Source: Flexicrinis sp001567485 (lineage in GTDB: Bacteria > Chloroflexota > Anaerolineae > Aggregatilineales > Phototrophicaceae). Taken from it: a stretch of DNA of 43,173 bases. Positions 31,932 to 40,252 of the stretch are shown here, one piece after another; position 1 is the first letter of the stretch; every line of letters begins with the position of its first letter. The notes below the pieces were generated by a model that saw only the letters and a list, made by a program, of their open reading frames with translations, did not search any database and was not told where the DNA came from. The position numbers and the translations under genes are program-made. Where the stretch lies: NCBI GenBank assembly GCA_030263635.1, contig SZPI01000049.1:1-43173 (forward strand), given 5' to 3'.

Positions 31932-34144
31932 GGCTGCACCCTCGCGGACTCGGCCGCGCTGGCATGGGCTTCCAGCCGGATCGGACGGCCGCGCCACCGT
32001 ACGGTCACCGCGACCCTGCGCCAATGTGACGGCAGCGCCGGGTGGATCTGCGGGCCAGAGTCGGTCAGCTTGAGGCCGAGGAATCCGAACACGACCGCCT
32101 GCCACAAGCCGCCAGCGCTGGCCGCGTGGATACCGTCGTGCACGTTGCCCTTCCGGTCTTCGAGGTCAATCGCGGCGGCGTACACGAACAGCTCGTAGGC
32201 CGTCTCGATCAAGCCAAGCCGCGACGCCACCCATGCGTGAATCGACGGGCTGAGCGACGAGCCGTGATCGACGACCGGATAGTACGTCTCCCAATTGCGC
32301 CGCAGGAACGCGCGGTCGCCCAGTTGATCGCCCAGCAGCGCCATCAGCATCACGACGTCGGCCTGCTTGATGACACGCGATTCCTGCGTCTTGGCGTGGC
32401 CCAACAGCCAATCCATGTTGGCCGTGCGCGGGCTGAAGTCGTGCAGCGGGATCGGCTTGAGCCGGTCGAAGAAGCCCTCGAACTGCTCGAACACCACGCC
32501 GTCGCCCTGATCGCTAGTCGGAATCCACATCTTGGTGGCGATATCGCGCCACTTGTCAAGCCGCGCCGCGTCGATCTGGAGCGCTTCGCCAAGCCGGCGC
32601 GCCTCATCGGGATGATCCGCGGACAGCCATGCCCATACGTTCAGGGCTTGCTCCAAATGCCACGCCGTCATGCGGTTGGTGAACACGCTGTTGTCGACGT
32701 TCTCGTGATACTCGTCCGGGCCGATCTGCATCGACAGCTCGTAGCGTCCGGCGTCCGCGTTCCACTCGGCGCGGCTGCCGTAGAACACCGCCGTATCGAG
32801 CACGATTTCCGCGCCGTAGTCCAAAAACCAGCGGTCATCGCCCGTCCAGCGCCAGTACTGCAAGACGGCGTAGGCGATGTCGGTGCTGATGTGCTGTTCG
32901 TTGTCCCCCGTCCAGATGCGGATGCGCTCGCCTTGCGCATTCAGCTCGTTGGCCCAGCGCGGCGTGGTTTCGAGGCCGGTGTCGGTGCTCTCCCACGGAT
33001 ACATCGCGCCTTCACAGCCGGCCTCGCGCGCCTTCTCCCGTGCCCCGTGCAGGTTGTGATAGCGGTACATCAGCAGCGAGCGCGCCCGTTCGGGGTAAGA
33101 CAGCGTGAGCGGCGGCAGCATGAACAGCTCGGTGTCCCAGAACACATGCCCCTTGTAGCCGAAGCCGCTGAGGGTCTTAGCGCCGATGCTCACGCGTTCG
33201 TCCTGAGTCGGCACGGCGATCATGATGTGATACATGCTGAAGCGCACCGCGACCTGCGCCAGCTCGTCGCCGTCGATCACCACGTCCATCCGCTGCCATA
33301 CGTCCGACCACGCGGCTTCATGCGCCGATTTCAGCGCGTCATAACCGGCTGCGACCGCGGACTTGAGCGTCTGCTCGGCTGCGCTCGCGGGGTCGCCGGC
33401 GTCGCGCGTCGTGTGCAGCGCGACGATCTTGGTGAACGTCACTTTTTCGTACTGAGCAACCTGTAAGGACGCCTTGTGCGCCGCGACACGAGAGGCCGAC
33501 ACGTCGCTCCACGCCACGCCGACATCCGCTGACGTATGCGCGCGCATCGCCACCCGGTACGCGCTCTGCGACGTCGTCCCGTCAAAGCGCAGCACCGCGC
33601 CGTCCGCGCTCAACGTGCGTTTCGACCAGTGATCGACGTTCATCAGGTTGTTCCCGGTCGCGTCCAGCGCGTCGACGATCTCCAGCGTATGCGCGCCGTC
33701 GCTCATCACCTGCGCCATCACGCGCAGCGCCATGACGTGCGGGTTGTCGAGGCTGGCGAAGCGTTCGAACAACACGCGCAGCGTAACGCGGTTCGGGCTG
33801 AGCCACAGCACGCCGCGCCGGAGCGCAGCGGTCTTGAGATCCAGCACGCGCTCGAAGCCGATGACACGGCCAGCGTTCAGGGCGAAGGTCTCGCCGTCAA
33901 CCCGGACGCGGAACGACAGCCAATTCGGCAGCACGGGAAGCTCTGGCACCAGTTGGCCCTGCGCGTGGTTGAACACGCCGGCGGCCAGCACCGTCGCCGA
34001 CTCGCCCGGATAGCCTTCCTCGAACGCCCCACGAACGCCGACCAGTCCATTGCCGATGGTGAAGATCGTCTCGGTATGGGCGATGCCGTTAGGTCTAAAC
34101 GGCGCTTCTTTGACCTGCCATAGACGCTGCTCAAAAAGGTTCAT
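31928..34144 (-). CDS. GH65 family disaccharide phosphorylase
   Basis: A 738-residue protein of the maltose/kojibiose/trehalose/nigerose phosphorylase family, normal in length. Conserved features include GYKGHVFWDTELFMLPPL (about 329-346), MYPWES (381-386) and the catalytic acid Glu478 in IGPDEYHEN. It cleaves an alpha-linked glucose disaccharide with phosphate, giving beta-glucose-1-phosphate and a free sugar. The exact linkage cannot be read from the sequence. It lies 133 bp after the LacI gene and is coupled to pgmB. Absence of a signal peptide implies cytosolic action after transport. Confidence 0.93.
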   Translation of the reverse strand: MNLFEQRLWQVKEAPFRPNGIAHTETIFTIGNGLVGVRGAFEEGYPGESATVLAAGVFNHAQGQLVPELPVLPNWLSFRVRVDGETFALNAGRVIGFERVLDLKTAALRRGVLWLSPNRVTLRVLFERFASLDNPHVMALRVMAQVMSDGAHTLEIVDALDATGNNLMNVDHWSKRTLSADGAVLRFDGTTSQSAYRVAMRAHTSADVGVAWSDVSASRVAAHKASLQVAQYEKVTFTKIVALHTTRDAGDPASAAEQTLKSAVAAGYDALKSAHEAAWSDVWQRMDVVIDGDELAQVAVRFSMYHIMIAVPTQDERVSIGAKTLSGFGYKGHVFWDTELFMLPPLTLSYPERARSLLMYRYHNLHGAREKAREAGCEGAMYPWESTDTGLETTPRWANELNAQGERIRIWTGDNEQHISTDIAYAVLQYWRWTGDDRWFLDYGAEIVLDTAVFYGSRAEWNADAGRYELSMQIGPDEYHENVDNSVFTNRMTAWHLEQALNVWAWLSADHPDEARRLGEALQIDAARLDKWRDIATKMWIPTSDQGDGVVFEQFEGFFDRLKPIPLHDFSPRTANMDWLLGHAKTQESRVIKQADVVMLMALLGDQLGDRAFLRRNWETYYPVVDHGSSLSPSIHAWVASRLGLIETAYELFVYAAAIDLEDRKGNVHDGIHAASAGGLWQAVVFGFLGLKLTDSGPQIHPALPSHWRRVAVTVRWRGRPIRLEAHASAAESARVQP

Positions 34145-34277
34145 CGCACGTCCTCTCTCGTCCTTTCGGGCCTCTCCCGAATGTCCTACGGGCGGCGATT
34201 ACGCCTTCGCCCGAACGCGGCCCTCTATGCCGTCCGCCGCGCCAATCACATTGACCCCAACCCGCGCCAGTCCATCT

Positions 34278-35273
34278 CTAAATCGTGCTGCTCCCCCGGA
34301 TCACCAGCTCAGGCTGGATCAACACCTGACGCGAGCTGATGGGCTGCCCGTCCAACTGCGCCACGAGCATCTCGATCAGGATTTCGGCCGCGCGGTTCAC
34401 CGGCTGGCGCAGCGACGTCAGCGACGGGTGCATGAATTCGGCGATGGGCGTGTCGTCGAAGCCGGTGATCGCGGCGCGCACTCCCGCTGCGGCGCAGGCA
34501 CGCATGACGCCGGCGGCTAACACGTCGCTGACGCACACTACGGCGGTCGGCGGTGAATCGAGGTCGAGCAGCCGCTGCCCCGCCTCATACCCCTCCCGGA
34601 CATGGTTCATGACCCGGATGTCGTATTCCGCAGGCGGCGTGTACCCGCACTCACGCATCGCACGCATGTATCCCAACCAGCGGCTGTCGCCGGACACCGA
34701 GCCGGCCGGCCACCCGACAAATCCGATCTGCTGGTGTCCGTGCTTGATGAGATGCTCGGTGGCGGCGTGCGTCCCGCTTTGCCCGTCCACGTCAACCCAG
34801 AACACCTCGTCGTCCAGCGGCGTATTGCTGCGCCCGAACGCGACGAACGGAACGCCCGCCTCGTGCAGATACACGAACCGCGGATCGTCCTGCACAGTAT
34901 GGCTCAGGACGAACCCGTCGACTCGCTTGGCCGCCGCCAGCTCGCGATAGATAGCGACGTCGGTGCTGTCCTCGGCGCTGAACACCAAGACGTTGCGGCC
35001 GTGCGCTTCTGCGTTTCGCAAAATGGCGTACAGGAAGCTGTCGAGCACCGGGTTGAACTCGCTGCGCTGCTTGTCCCACGCATAGCCGATGACGCGGCTC
35101 TGGTTGTCGCGCAGGCTGCGCGCGCGCGAGCTGCGGATGTACCCGAGCCGGTCGACGACCTCCAGCACCCGCTGCCGCGTCTCCGGACTGATCGACCCTT
35201 TTTCGTTCAGGACAAGCGAGACGGTCGCGACCGATACACCGGCCTCTTCGGCCACATCACGAATTGAAGGCAT
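34278..35273 (-). CDS. LacI family transcriptional regulator
   Basis: A 331-residue regulator. An N-terminal LacI helix-turn-helix with hinge (SIRDVAEEAGVSVATVSLVL; RVLEVVDRLGYIRSS) is followed by a periplasmic-binding-like sensor domain (GFVGWPAGSVSGDSRW; ITGFDDTPIAEFMHPSL). The ATG at 35271-35273 is chosen for the GGAGGGAGA ahead of it. The frame overlaps the DUF624 gene by 17 bp, so the regulator is embedded inside the operon it probably controls. The perfect palindrome at 39873-39893 is its likely operator, and the effector is probably the transported glucoside or a sugar phosphate. Confidence 0.92.
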   Translation of the reverse strand: MPSIRDVAEEAGVSVATVSLVLNEKGSISPETRQRVLEVVDRLGYIRSSRARSLRDNQSRVIGYAWDKQRSEFNPVLDSFLYAILRNAEAHGRNVLVFSAEDSTDVAIYRELAAAKRVDGFVLSHTVQDDPRFVYLHEAGVPFVAFGRSNTPLDDEVFWVDVDGQSGTHAATEHLIKHGHQQIGFVGWPAGSVSGDSRWLGYMRAMRECGYTPPAEYDIRVMNHVREGYEAGQRLLDLDSPPTAVVCVSDVLAAGVMRACAAAGVRAAITGFDDTPIAEFMHPSLTSLRQPVNRAAEILIEMLVAQLDGQPISSRQVLIQPELVIRGSSTI

Positions 35274-35892
35274 TCTCCCTCCGCACGCTGCGGACGACCG
35301 CCACACGGTCAATCACCGCGGCGCTGCCTATCGCGCCTAGCGCGCCCCATGTCAGCACCAGCCACGCAGCGATCAACACCGTGCTGATCGCCGACAGCAG
35401 CACGACACAGGCCATAATCACCAGTGAAAAGAACGGATTGCGCAGCAGCATCACCACCGCATTCCGCGACGCGCCCCATACGTCAGGCTCGGCCATCTCC
35501 AGATACAGCGGCCAAGTGTACAGCAGCAGCCCCATCCAAACGACGGCTCCGAGCATCCACCCGACGCGCAAAATCTGGATCACCGGCCCGTTGTAAGGCG
35601 CATAGCTGATCAGGTTGCTGGCGACCACGAACCCAAAGGCCGCCATTGCCAGCCCCCACGGCAGCGCCTTCCAGACGTGCGCCTTGAACGTCTCCCAAAA
35701 CAAGTCCAAATCCGCGCCGCGCGCCTCGGTCTGCGCGTGATGGCTGACGGTGAACAGCGCCACCAGCGCCGCCGGCATCGTCACGACCGGCAGGCTGAGC
35801 GCAACGAAGGCGAGGTTTGCCCAGATATAGACGTACCCCTGCCGGCGCACGTCGTTGAGCGCCTGCAGCACCACGCGCAAACCGTCGATCAC
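35257..35892 (-). CDS. DUF624 (YesL-like) membrane protein
   Basis: A 211-residue integral membrane protein with about five hydrophobic segments. DUF624 genes are usually found beside MalFG-type sugar permeases, as here. The role is unknown; a transport accessory is the usual guess. GTG start. It lies 31 bp after the MalG-type gene, with its 3' end overlapping the LacI start. Confidence 0.8.
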   Translation of the reverse strand: MIDGLRVVLQALNDVRRQGYVYIWANLAFVALSLPVVTMPAALVALFTVSHHAQTEARGADLDLFWETFKAHVWKALPWGLAMAAFGFVVASNLISYAPYNGPVIQILRVGWMLGAVVWMGLLLYTWPLYLEMAEPDVWGASRNAVVMLLRNPFFSLVIMACVVLLSAISTVLIAAWLVLTWGALGAIGSAAVIDRVAVVRSVRRENAFNS

Positions 35893-35923
35893 CCGACACC
35901 CCCATCCCGTAAGCGCGCCGCCG

Positions 35924-36892
35924 TCATCCCTTGAGGCCCGAATAGCTCACGCCTTCCACGAAGTAGCGCTGGAAGACGAAGAACAGGATCGCCATTGGAA
36001 TGGTGGTGAACACCGCGCCGGCGAGGAACGTGTTCCACTCCAGCGTCTCGCCGAACTGCCCCCTGAGCTGCGCCATGCCCAGCGGCAGATTCCATAAGTC
36101 CGCCTTGCCGCCGACGATGATCAGCGCGTCCATGAAGTTGTTCCACGTCCCCTGAAAGCTGAAGATCGTCAGCGCGGTGAGGGCCGGCGTCGCCATCGGC
36201 AGCACGATGCGGAAGAACATCGTGAAGCGGTTAGCCCCGTCCACCTGCGCCGCCTCCTCGATCTCGGTGGGGATCGACTCGAAGAACTGTTTCATCAGAA
36301 ACACGCCGAACGCATCCGCCGCCAGCGCGAAGATCAGCCCCTGATAGGTGTTCAGGATGCCGATCTCGCGCAGGATGATGAAGCGCGGGATGATCAGCAC
36401 GACTGCCGGGATCATCAGTGTGCCGAGCACGACGAAGAACATCAGCCGCCGCCCCGGAAAGGTCATCCGCGCCAACGCATAGCCCGCCAGCGAATCGAAC
36501 GCCAGCCGCAGTATCGTCACGAACACCGCGTAGATCACCGTGTTGGCGAACCACGACGGGAACGGGTAAGAACCCAGCACCTTGTTGTAGCCTTCGAGCG
36601 CCGGTTTGAACGTCAGCCCGCTGACCGTCTCCTCAAGCGGGATTGCGCCGCCGGACGCCGTGCGGCAGTCGATCGTGCTGAGCTGTGACGGAATGAACGC
36701 CTCTGGCGCTTGGCGCGTCCCCGGCAGGCACTTGAACGAGTTGGAGACCGTCAGCACGAACGGGACGGTCTGGATCAGCGCGAACAGGATCAAGAAGCCC
36801 AGTCCGAAGACCGTCAACAGCCGCCGTCTGAATCCACCGCCGCCTCCCGGTATCTCCGCCGCGGCGGATCGTGTCATGGTCGATGTCGCCAT
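35924..36892 (-). CDS. Carbohydrate ABC transporter permease, MalG type
   Basis: A 322-residue permease of the BPD_transp_1 family with six predicted membrane helices. The ATPase-docking EAA loop reads EEAAQVDGANRFTMFFRIVLPMA with typical spacing to the end, and the C-terminus ends YFVEGVSYSGLKG as in MalG-like proteins. A Pro-rich external segment lies between helices 1 and 2 (KCLPGTRQAPEAFIPSQLST). It pairs with the MalF-type subunit encoded 12 bp upstream. No ATPase is encoded nearby, so a shared MsmK-like ATPase elsewhere is likely. Confidence 0.92.
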   Translation of the reverse strand: MATSTMTRSAAAEIPGGGGGFRRRLLTVFGLGFLILFALIQTVPFVLTVSNSFKCLPGTRQAPEAFIPSQLSTIDCRTASGGAIPLEETVSGLTFKPALEGYNKVLGSYPFPSWFANTVIYAVFVTILRLAFDSLAGYALARMTFPGRRLMFFVVLGTLMIPAVVLIIPRFIILREIGILNTYQGLIFALAADAFGVFLMKQFFESIPTEIEEAAQVDGANRFTMFFRIVLPMATPALTALTIFSFQGTWNNFMDALIIVGGKADLWNLPLGMAQLRGQFGETLEWNTFLAGAVFTTIPMAILFFVFQRYFVEGVSYSGLKG

Positions 36893-36904
36893 ATCGCCGC
36901 CTCC

Positions 36905-38281
36905 TTAATACGCATCGAGTGATTCGCGGGTGATGCGCCGCTGAATCAGGGTGAACGCGAAGATGATCGCAAACAGGATCAGCGCGGTCGCCGCCGCCAA
37001 GCCCATCTCCGAATTGTTGAAGCCGTTCGAGTACACGATGTAGGCGATCGTGAGCGTCGTCTTGGCCGGCCCGCCGCTGGTCATCACCGCGATCTGATCG
37101 AACACCTGAAATGTGCCGATCAAGCCGAGCGTCACCACGAAGAAGGTCGTCGGGGCCAGCAGTGGCACGGTGATACGCCGGAATGTCTGCCACGTGGTCG
37201 CGCCGTCGATGGACGCCGCCTCGTACACCTGCGACGGGATGCCTTGCAGCGCCGCGAGGTAGATAATCATCAGCGTGCCAATGGTCGTCCACGTGTTCAG
37301 GATCATAATCGTGAACAGCGTCACGCTCGGCCCGCTGATCCAGTCCCACAGCGTCAAGCCGACAATGCGCGAGCTGGCCCAGTCGCCGACCGTGTCGCGC
37401 GTTATGCCCACCAATCCGAGGATGTTATGGATTACCCCGTTCGGGTCGTTCAACCATGTCACGGGGTCGTAATTCGGAAACAGCGCGCTAATCAGCACGT
37501 TGACCACACCGCCGCGCGCGAACAACCACAAGAAGATGATTGAAATCACGACCGACGAGGTGATCGACGGAAAGTAGAATGCCGTGCGGAAGATGCCTTT
37601 ACCCTTGAGCCATTTCTGGTTCACGATCACGGCCAGCACCAGCGCCAACACGGTCTGCGCCGGCACGACACCAAGCACGAAATAGACCGTGTTTTTGAGT
37701 GACAGGAAGAAGTCGCGCTGGCGGATGCCCTGTTTGAACAGCAAATCTTGATAGTTCGCCAGCCCGACGAACTGATAGGCGTTGTCCTGCCCGCTCGCCA
37801 GCGCCGACGGGTTGGTCACGCTCACGGCCTCGGCAAGGTCGCCCTCGATCGCGGTGATGCTGTCGCGGCGGGTGTTCCCGCCCGAACCGGCGAATTCGTC
37901 AAGCGCGACGATTGATCCTTCAGCGGTCGCTTCGGTTCCCGCTTCTAAGGTGACATCCGCGGTGAGCCGGTAGCGGATCGGGCTGCCCCCCTCGGTCGTG
38001 ACAATCGTACCGGCCGGGATCGTGACTGGATCGGTGGTCAGGTTGGTGAACAACACGACGCCGGTCGTCTGCGATTGAGTCTGGCCCAACGGCGTGATGC
38101 CGTTCCAGTTGGTGAAGCTTACAAACAGCGCGAACGCAATAGGGATAAAGAGAAAGATCAAGAAGATGACCATCATCGGGGACATGAACAGATAGCCGGC
38201 GATGGTCTCCTCGCGGCGCTTGTCCGCCATGGTTGCCGTAGCGGGCGCCTGAGTGCTAGTCATGCTGGTCATATTGGGCAT
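36905..38281 (-). CDS. Carbohydrate ABC transporter permease, MalF type, with inserted beta domain
   Basis: A 458-residue BPD_transp_1 permease, roughly 100-150 residues longer than common six-helix relatives. The first membrane helix (about residues 30-57) is followed by an insert of about 100 residues (64-167, bases 37783-38092), then the usual FVGLANYQDLL, five more helices and the EAA loop (YEAASIDGATTWQTFRRITVPLL). The insert contains FTNLTTDPVTIPAGTIV, PIRYRLTADVTLEAG and a GN...ITAIEG...VSVTNP pattern that strongly resembles baseplate-J-like proteins. The position equals that of the P2 loop of E. coli MalF, which touches the binding protein. The start is uncertain: ATGs at 38281, 38272 and 38263 are all possible. 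Confidence 0.9.
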   Translation of the reverse strand: MPNMTSMTSTQAPATATMADKRREETIAGYLFMSPMMVIFLIFLFIPIAFALFVSFTNWNGITPLGQTQSQTTGVVLFTNLTTDPVTIPAGTIVTTEGGSPIRYRLTADVTLEAGTEATAEGSIVALDEFAGSGGNTRRDSITAIEGDLAEAVSVTNPSALASGQDNAYQFVGLANYQDLLFKQGIRQRDFFLSLKNTVYFVLGVVPAQTVLALVLAVIVNQKWLKGKGIFRTAFYFPSITSSVVISIIFLWLFARGGVVNVLISALFPNYDPVTWLNDPNGVIHNILGLVGITRDTVGDWASSRIVGLTLWDWISGPSVTLFTIMILNTWTTIGTLMIIYLAALQGIPSQVYEAASIDGATTWQTFRRITVPLLAPTTFFVVTLGLIGTFQVFDQIAVMTSGGPAKTTLTIAYIVYSNGFNNSEMGLAAATALILFAIIFAFTLIQRRITRESLDAY

Positions 38282-38360
38282 CCCAGTTCTGCAGATGAAG
38301 CCGGGCCGGCGCGGGCCGATGGCGTGTAACCGCGATTCGGTGGCGTCGGGAGCTGGGTTC

Positions 38361-38380
38361 GCGGCGCGTCTGCGCGCCAC
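38361..38380 (-). other. Intercistronic RNA hairpin between binding-protein and permease genes
   Basis: GGCGCG and CGCGCC around a four-base loop, extendable to 8 pairs with one wobble, in the 158-bp gap after the binding-protein stop. There is no T-tract. A stem-loop at this place would favour higher binding-protein than permease expression, as known for malE-malF. Confidence 0.45.
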
Positions 38381-38439
38381 GCTGCGAGCGAGCGCGGCGC
38401 ATGGTCGCCCATCCGCCGCGCCCGCCGTGCGATTTGAAG

Positions 38440-39696
38440 CTAGCCGCCGTGGATCTCTTCGGCGACGAGCGAGACTTCGTAGATCATGTCATCCACCGTG
38501 ACCGCGCCGGTGAACGCCTGTTCGAGGCCGGCGTTGAACGCGTCCACGAACGGGCCGTAGCCGACCGGAAGCTGCCAGCGGTGCGAGTTTTCACTGCCGG
38601 CGATGAAGGCGTTGAAGTCGTGTGCGTCAACGTTGGCGTCTGCGGTGCGGCTCACCCAGCTGTCGATGTAGGCCTCGGCCGCCGACATACGGGTCGGCAT
38701 CGGGCCGAAGCTGCTCTCGGCAACCGACAGCGCGCCTTCGTCGTTGGTCAGGAAGTTGACGACGGCCCACGCGGCATCGGCCTCAGCGCCCTCGATATTG
38801 GCCGCCACGCCGTAGCATACGGTGAAGGCCATGGTCGCCTCGCCCGCCTCGCCGGCCGGCAGTTCGGTGACGCCCCAGTTCAGGTCGGGGTAGTTGTCGA
38901 GCAGGAACTGGATCACCCAGTTGCCTTCCATCGCCATCGCGGCGCGGCCGAGACCGAACGCCTCGCCGCCCCAGCCGGAGTCCACCGACGCCGGCGTGCC
39001 GCCGATGCCATCGGTCGAGAAGCTGACGTAGTACTCAAGCGCCGCGCGGCCCGCATCGCTATCGAGCATCAGATTGCCGTCTTCATCGAACAGCTCGCCG
39101 CCAGCTTGATACAGGAATGGCAGCCAACGCTCGAAGTTGGGCGGGGTGACAAGGCCGATCACGCCGGCGTCCGGGTCGGTCAGGGCTTCGGCGGCCGCGC
39201 GCAGATCGTCCCACGTCCAGTCGGCGGTCGGGTATTCGAGGCCGGCCGCGTCGAACAAGTCCTTGTTGTACTGCAAAGCCATCGTCGAGAAGTCCTTGGC
39301 CGGACAGTACGTCACGCCGTCGAGGGTGAAGATGTCGAGCAAGTCAGGATACAGCCCGTCGGGATCTTCGATCTTGTCTTCGCCAACCGCCACGACACCC
39401 GCCGCGACCCAATCGGGCAGCTTGGAGCTGTCGATATAGAAGACCTGCGGATATTCGCCAGAGGCGAACGCGGTTTGCATCGTCACGTTGTGGTCGCTGG
39501 ACGGCACGAACGCGACCGAGATGTTCGGGTTCTCGGCCATGAACGCGTCGAGGCGGGCCTGCAATGCGGCGTCCTCCGCGGGGTTGGATGACCAGCCTGC
39601 AATCGTAATATCGATCTGATCCTGCGCGGCAACACCGAACGCCGCCATGCACAGAACCACGATTAGAAGGATGGAACTCAATGTCTTGTTGCGCAT
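38440..39696 (-). CDS. Carbohydrate ABC transporter substrate-binding protein (family 1)
   Basis: A 418-residue extracellular solute-binding protein. A signal peptide (LSSILLIVVLCMAAFGVAAQ) is followed by ITIAGWSSNPAEDAALQARL, the MalE-like N-terminal lobe. Later features include AMEGNWVIQFLLDNYPDLNW and the cross-over region FTVCYGVAANI. There is no lipobox cysteine at the processing site. It should capture the disaccharide used by the GH65 phosphorylase encoded downstream. GGAGG lies about 10 bases before the ATG. First gene of the operon, with the promoter/operator at 39873-39926. Confidence 0.92.
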   Translation of the reverse strand: MRNKTLSSILLIVVLCMAAFGVAAQDQIDITIAGWSSNPAEDAALQARLDAFMAENPNISVAFVPSSDHNVTMQTAFASGEYPQVFYIDSSKLPDWVAAGVVAVGEDKIEDPDGLYPDLLDIFTLDGVTYCPAKDFSTMALQYNKDLFDAAGLEYPTADWTWDDLRAAAEALTDPDAGVIGLVTPPNFERWLPFLYQAGGELFDEDGNLMLDSDAGRAALEYYVSFSTDGIGGTPASVDSGWGGEAFGLGRAAMAMEGNWVIQFLLDNYPDLNWGVTELPAGEAGEATMAFTVCYGVAANIEGAEADAAWAVVNFLTNDEGALSVAESSFGPMPTRMSAAEAYIDSWVSRTADANVDAHDFNAFIAGSENSHRWQLPVGYGPFVDAFNAGLEQAFTGAVTVDDMIYEVSLVAEEIHGG

Positions 39697-39872
39697 CGCT
39701 ACAGTACCTCCGAATTCCGTTCAACAACTCGCTGATCGAGGTCAGCACGGGCTACTAGAATCGCTCTGGTCTTACGAGAAAGCCGGCCGATAGAACACTC
39801 CTTTTCGGTATGACGAGCGTCCGCGACGCGTTAACCGCGCGTGCGGAGATCGGCAGCCGACCAGCGGGCGTA

Positions 39873-39893
39873 AAACGATTTACTAAATCGTTT
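39873..39893. promoter_or_regulatory. LacI-type operator, perfect 21-bp palindrome
   Basis: Half-sites AAACGATTTA and TAAATCGTTT around a single central C form a perfect dyad. It begins 5 bases downstream of the -10 hexamer of the leftward promoter and spans the expected transcription start, the classical position of a repressor site. The LacI-family protein of the same operon (34278-35273) is the natural candidate to bind it. Confidence 0.75.
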
Positions 39894-39898
39894 AACTT

Positions 39899-39926
39899 AC
39901 TTTATCATGGAGGGCTGTCTTGTCAA
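39899..39926 (-). promoter_or_regulatory. Promoter of the alpha-glucoside operon
   Basis: Reading leftward, TTGACA (39921-39926), a 16-base spacer and TAAAGT (39899-39904), preceded by TGA as an extended -10. The predicted start near 39892 lies in the operator. The leader to the binding-protein ATG is about 195 bases. Confidence 0.65.
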
Positions 39927-39961
39927 TTTCACTCATCAGATTCTCAGAATGTAGTAGGGCC

Positions 39962-40230
39962 AAGTTGAGCAAAAATGGGCAGCGCCGCGCATGTTCGATA
40001 TGTACAGCAAGCGCGGTGTCTATTTCAACAACGAAGTCCACGGCATGCACTACGGCGAGTTCGCCAACTACACCGAATACTTCGCACAGGCGCTGCTGTC
40101 AGGCGGCGATTATTCGCCCGGCCTCGCCGAAGGCCTCGAGACGTTCTGCATCATGGAGGCCGTCAAGCGGTCGGCTCAAACCGGCGCGCCGGTCAAGATC
40201 GCCCCGCTGCTGGACGAGATCGGCCTGTGA
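39962..40230 (+). pseudogene. 5'-truncated Gfo/Idh/MocA-type oxidoreductase fragment
   Basis: An open frame whose first ATG is at 39991 encodes about 79 residues: MFDMYSKRGVYFNNEVHGMH, then a C-terminal tail with SPGLAEGLETFCIMEAVKRS and GAPVKIAPLLDEIGL. The second part is the characteristic C-terminal helix region of sugar dehydrogenases of this family, in which the Rossmann domain should precede it. In-frame sequence continues back only to a TAG at 39959-39961. No ribosome-binding site precedes the ATG. I read it as the remaining 3' end of a gene deleted when the present promoter/operator region was formed. A functional short protein is unlikely. Confidence 0.6.
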
Positions 40231-40252
40231 ACCGGCGCGCTCGGCCCTGACC

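Noticed and set aside
32042..33466. Long plus-strand frame of 474 codons inside the GH65 gene
   Set aside because: It is antisense to a full-length, motif-complete GH65 protein and has Arg/His/Ala-rich shadow composition typical of GC-rich DNA.
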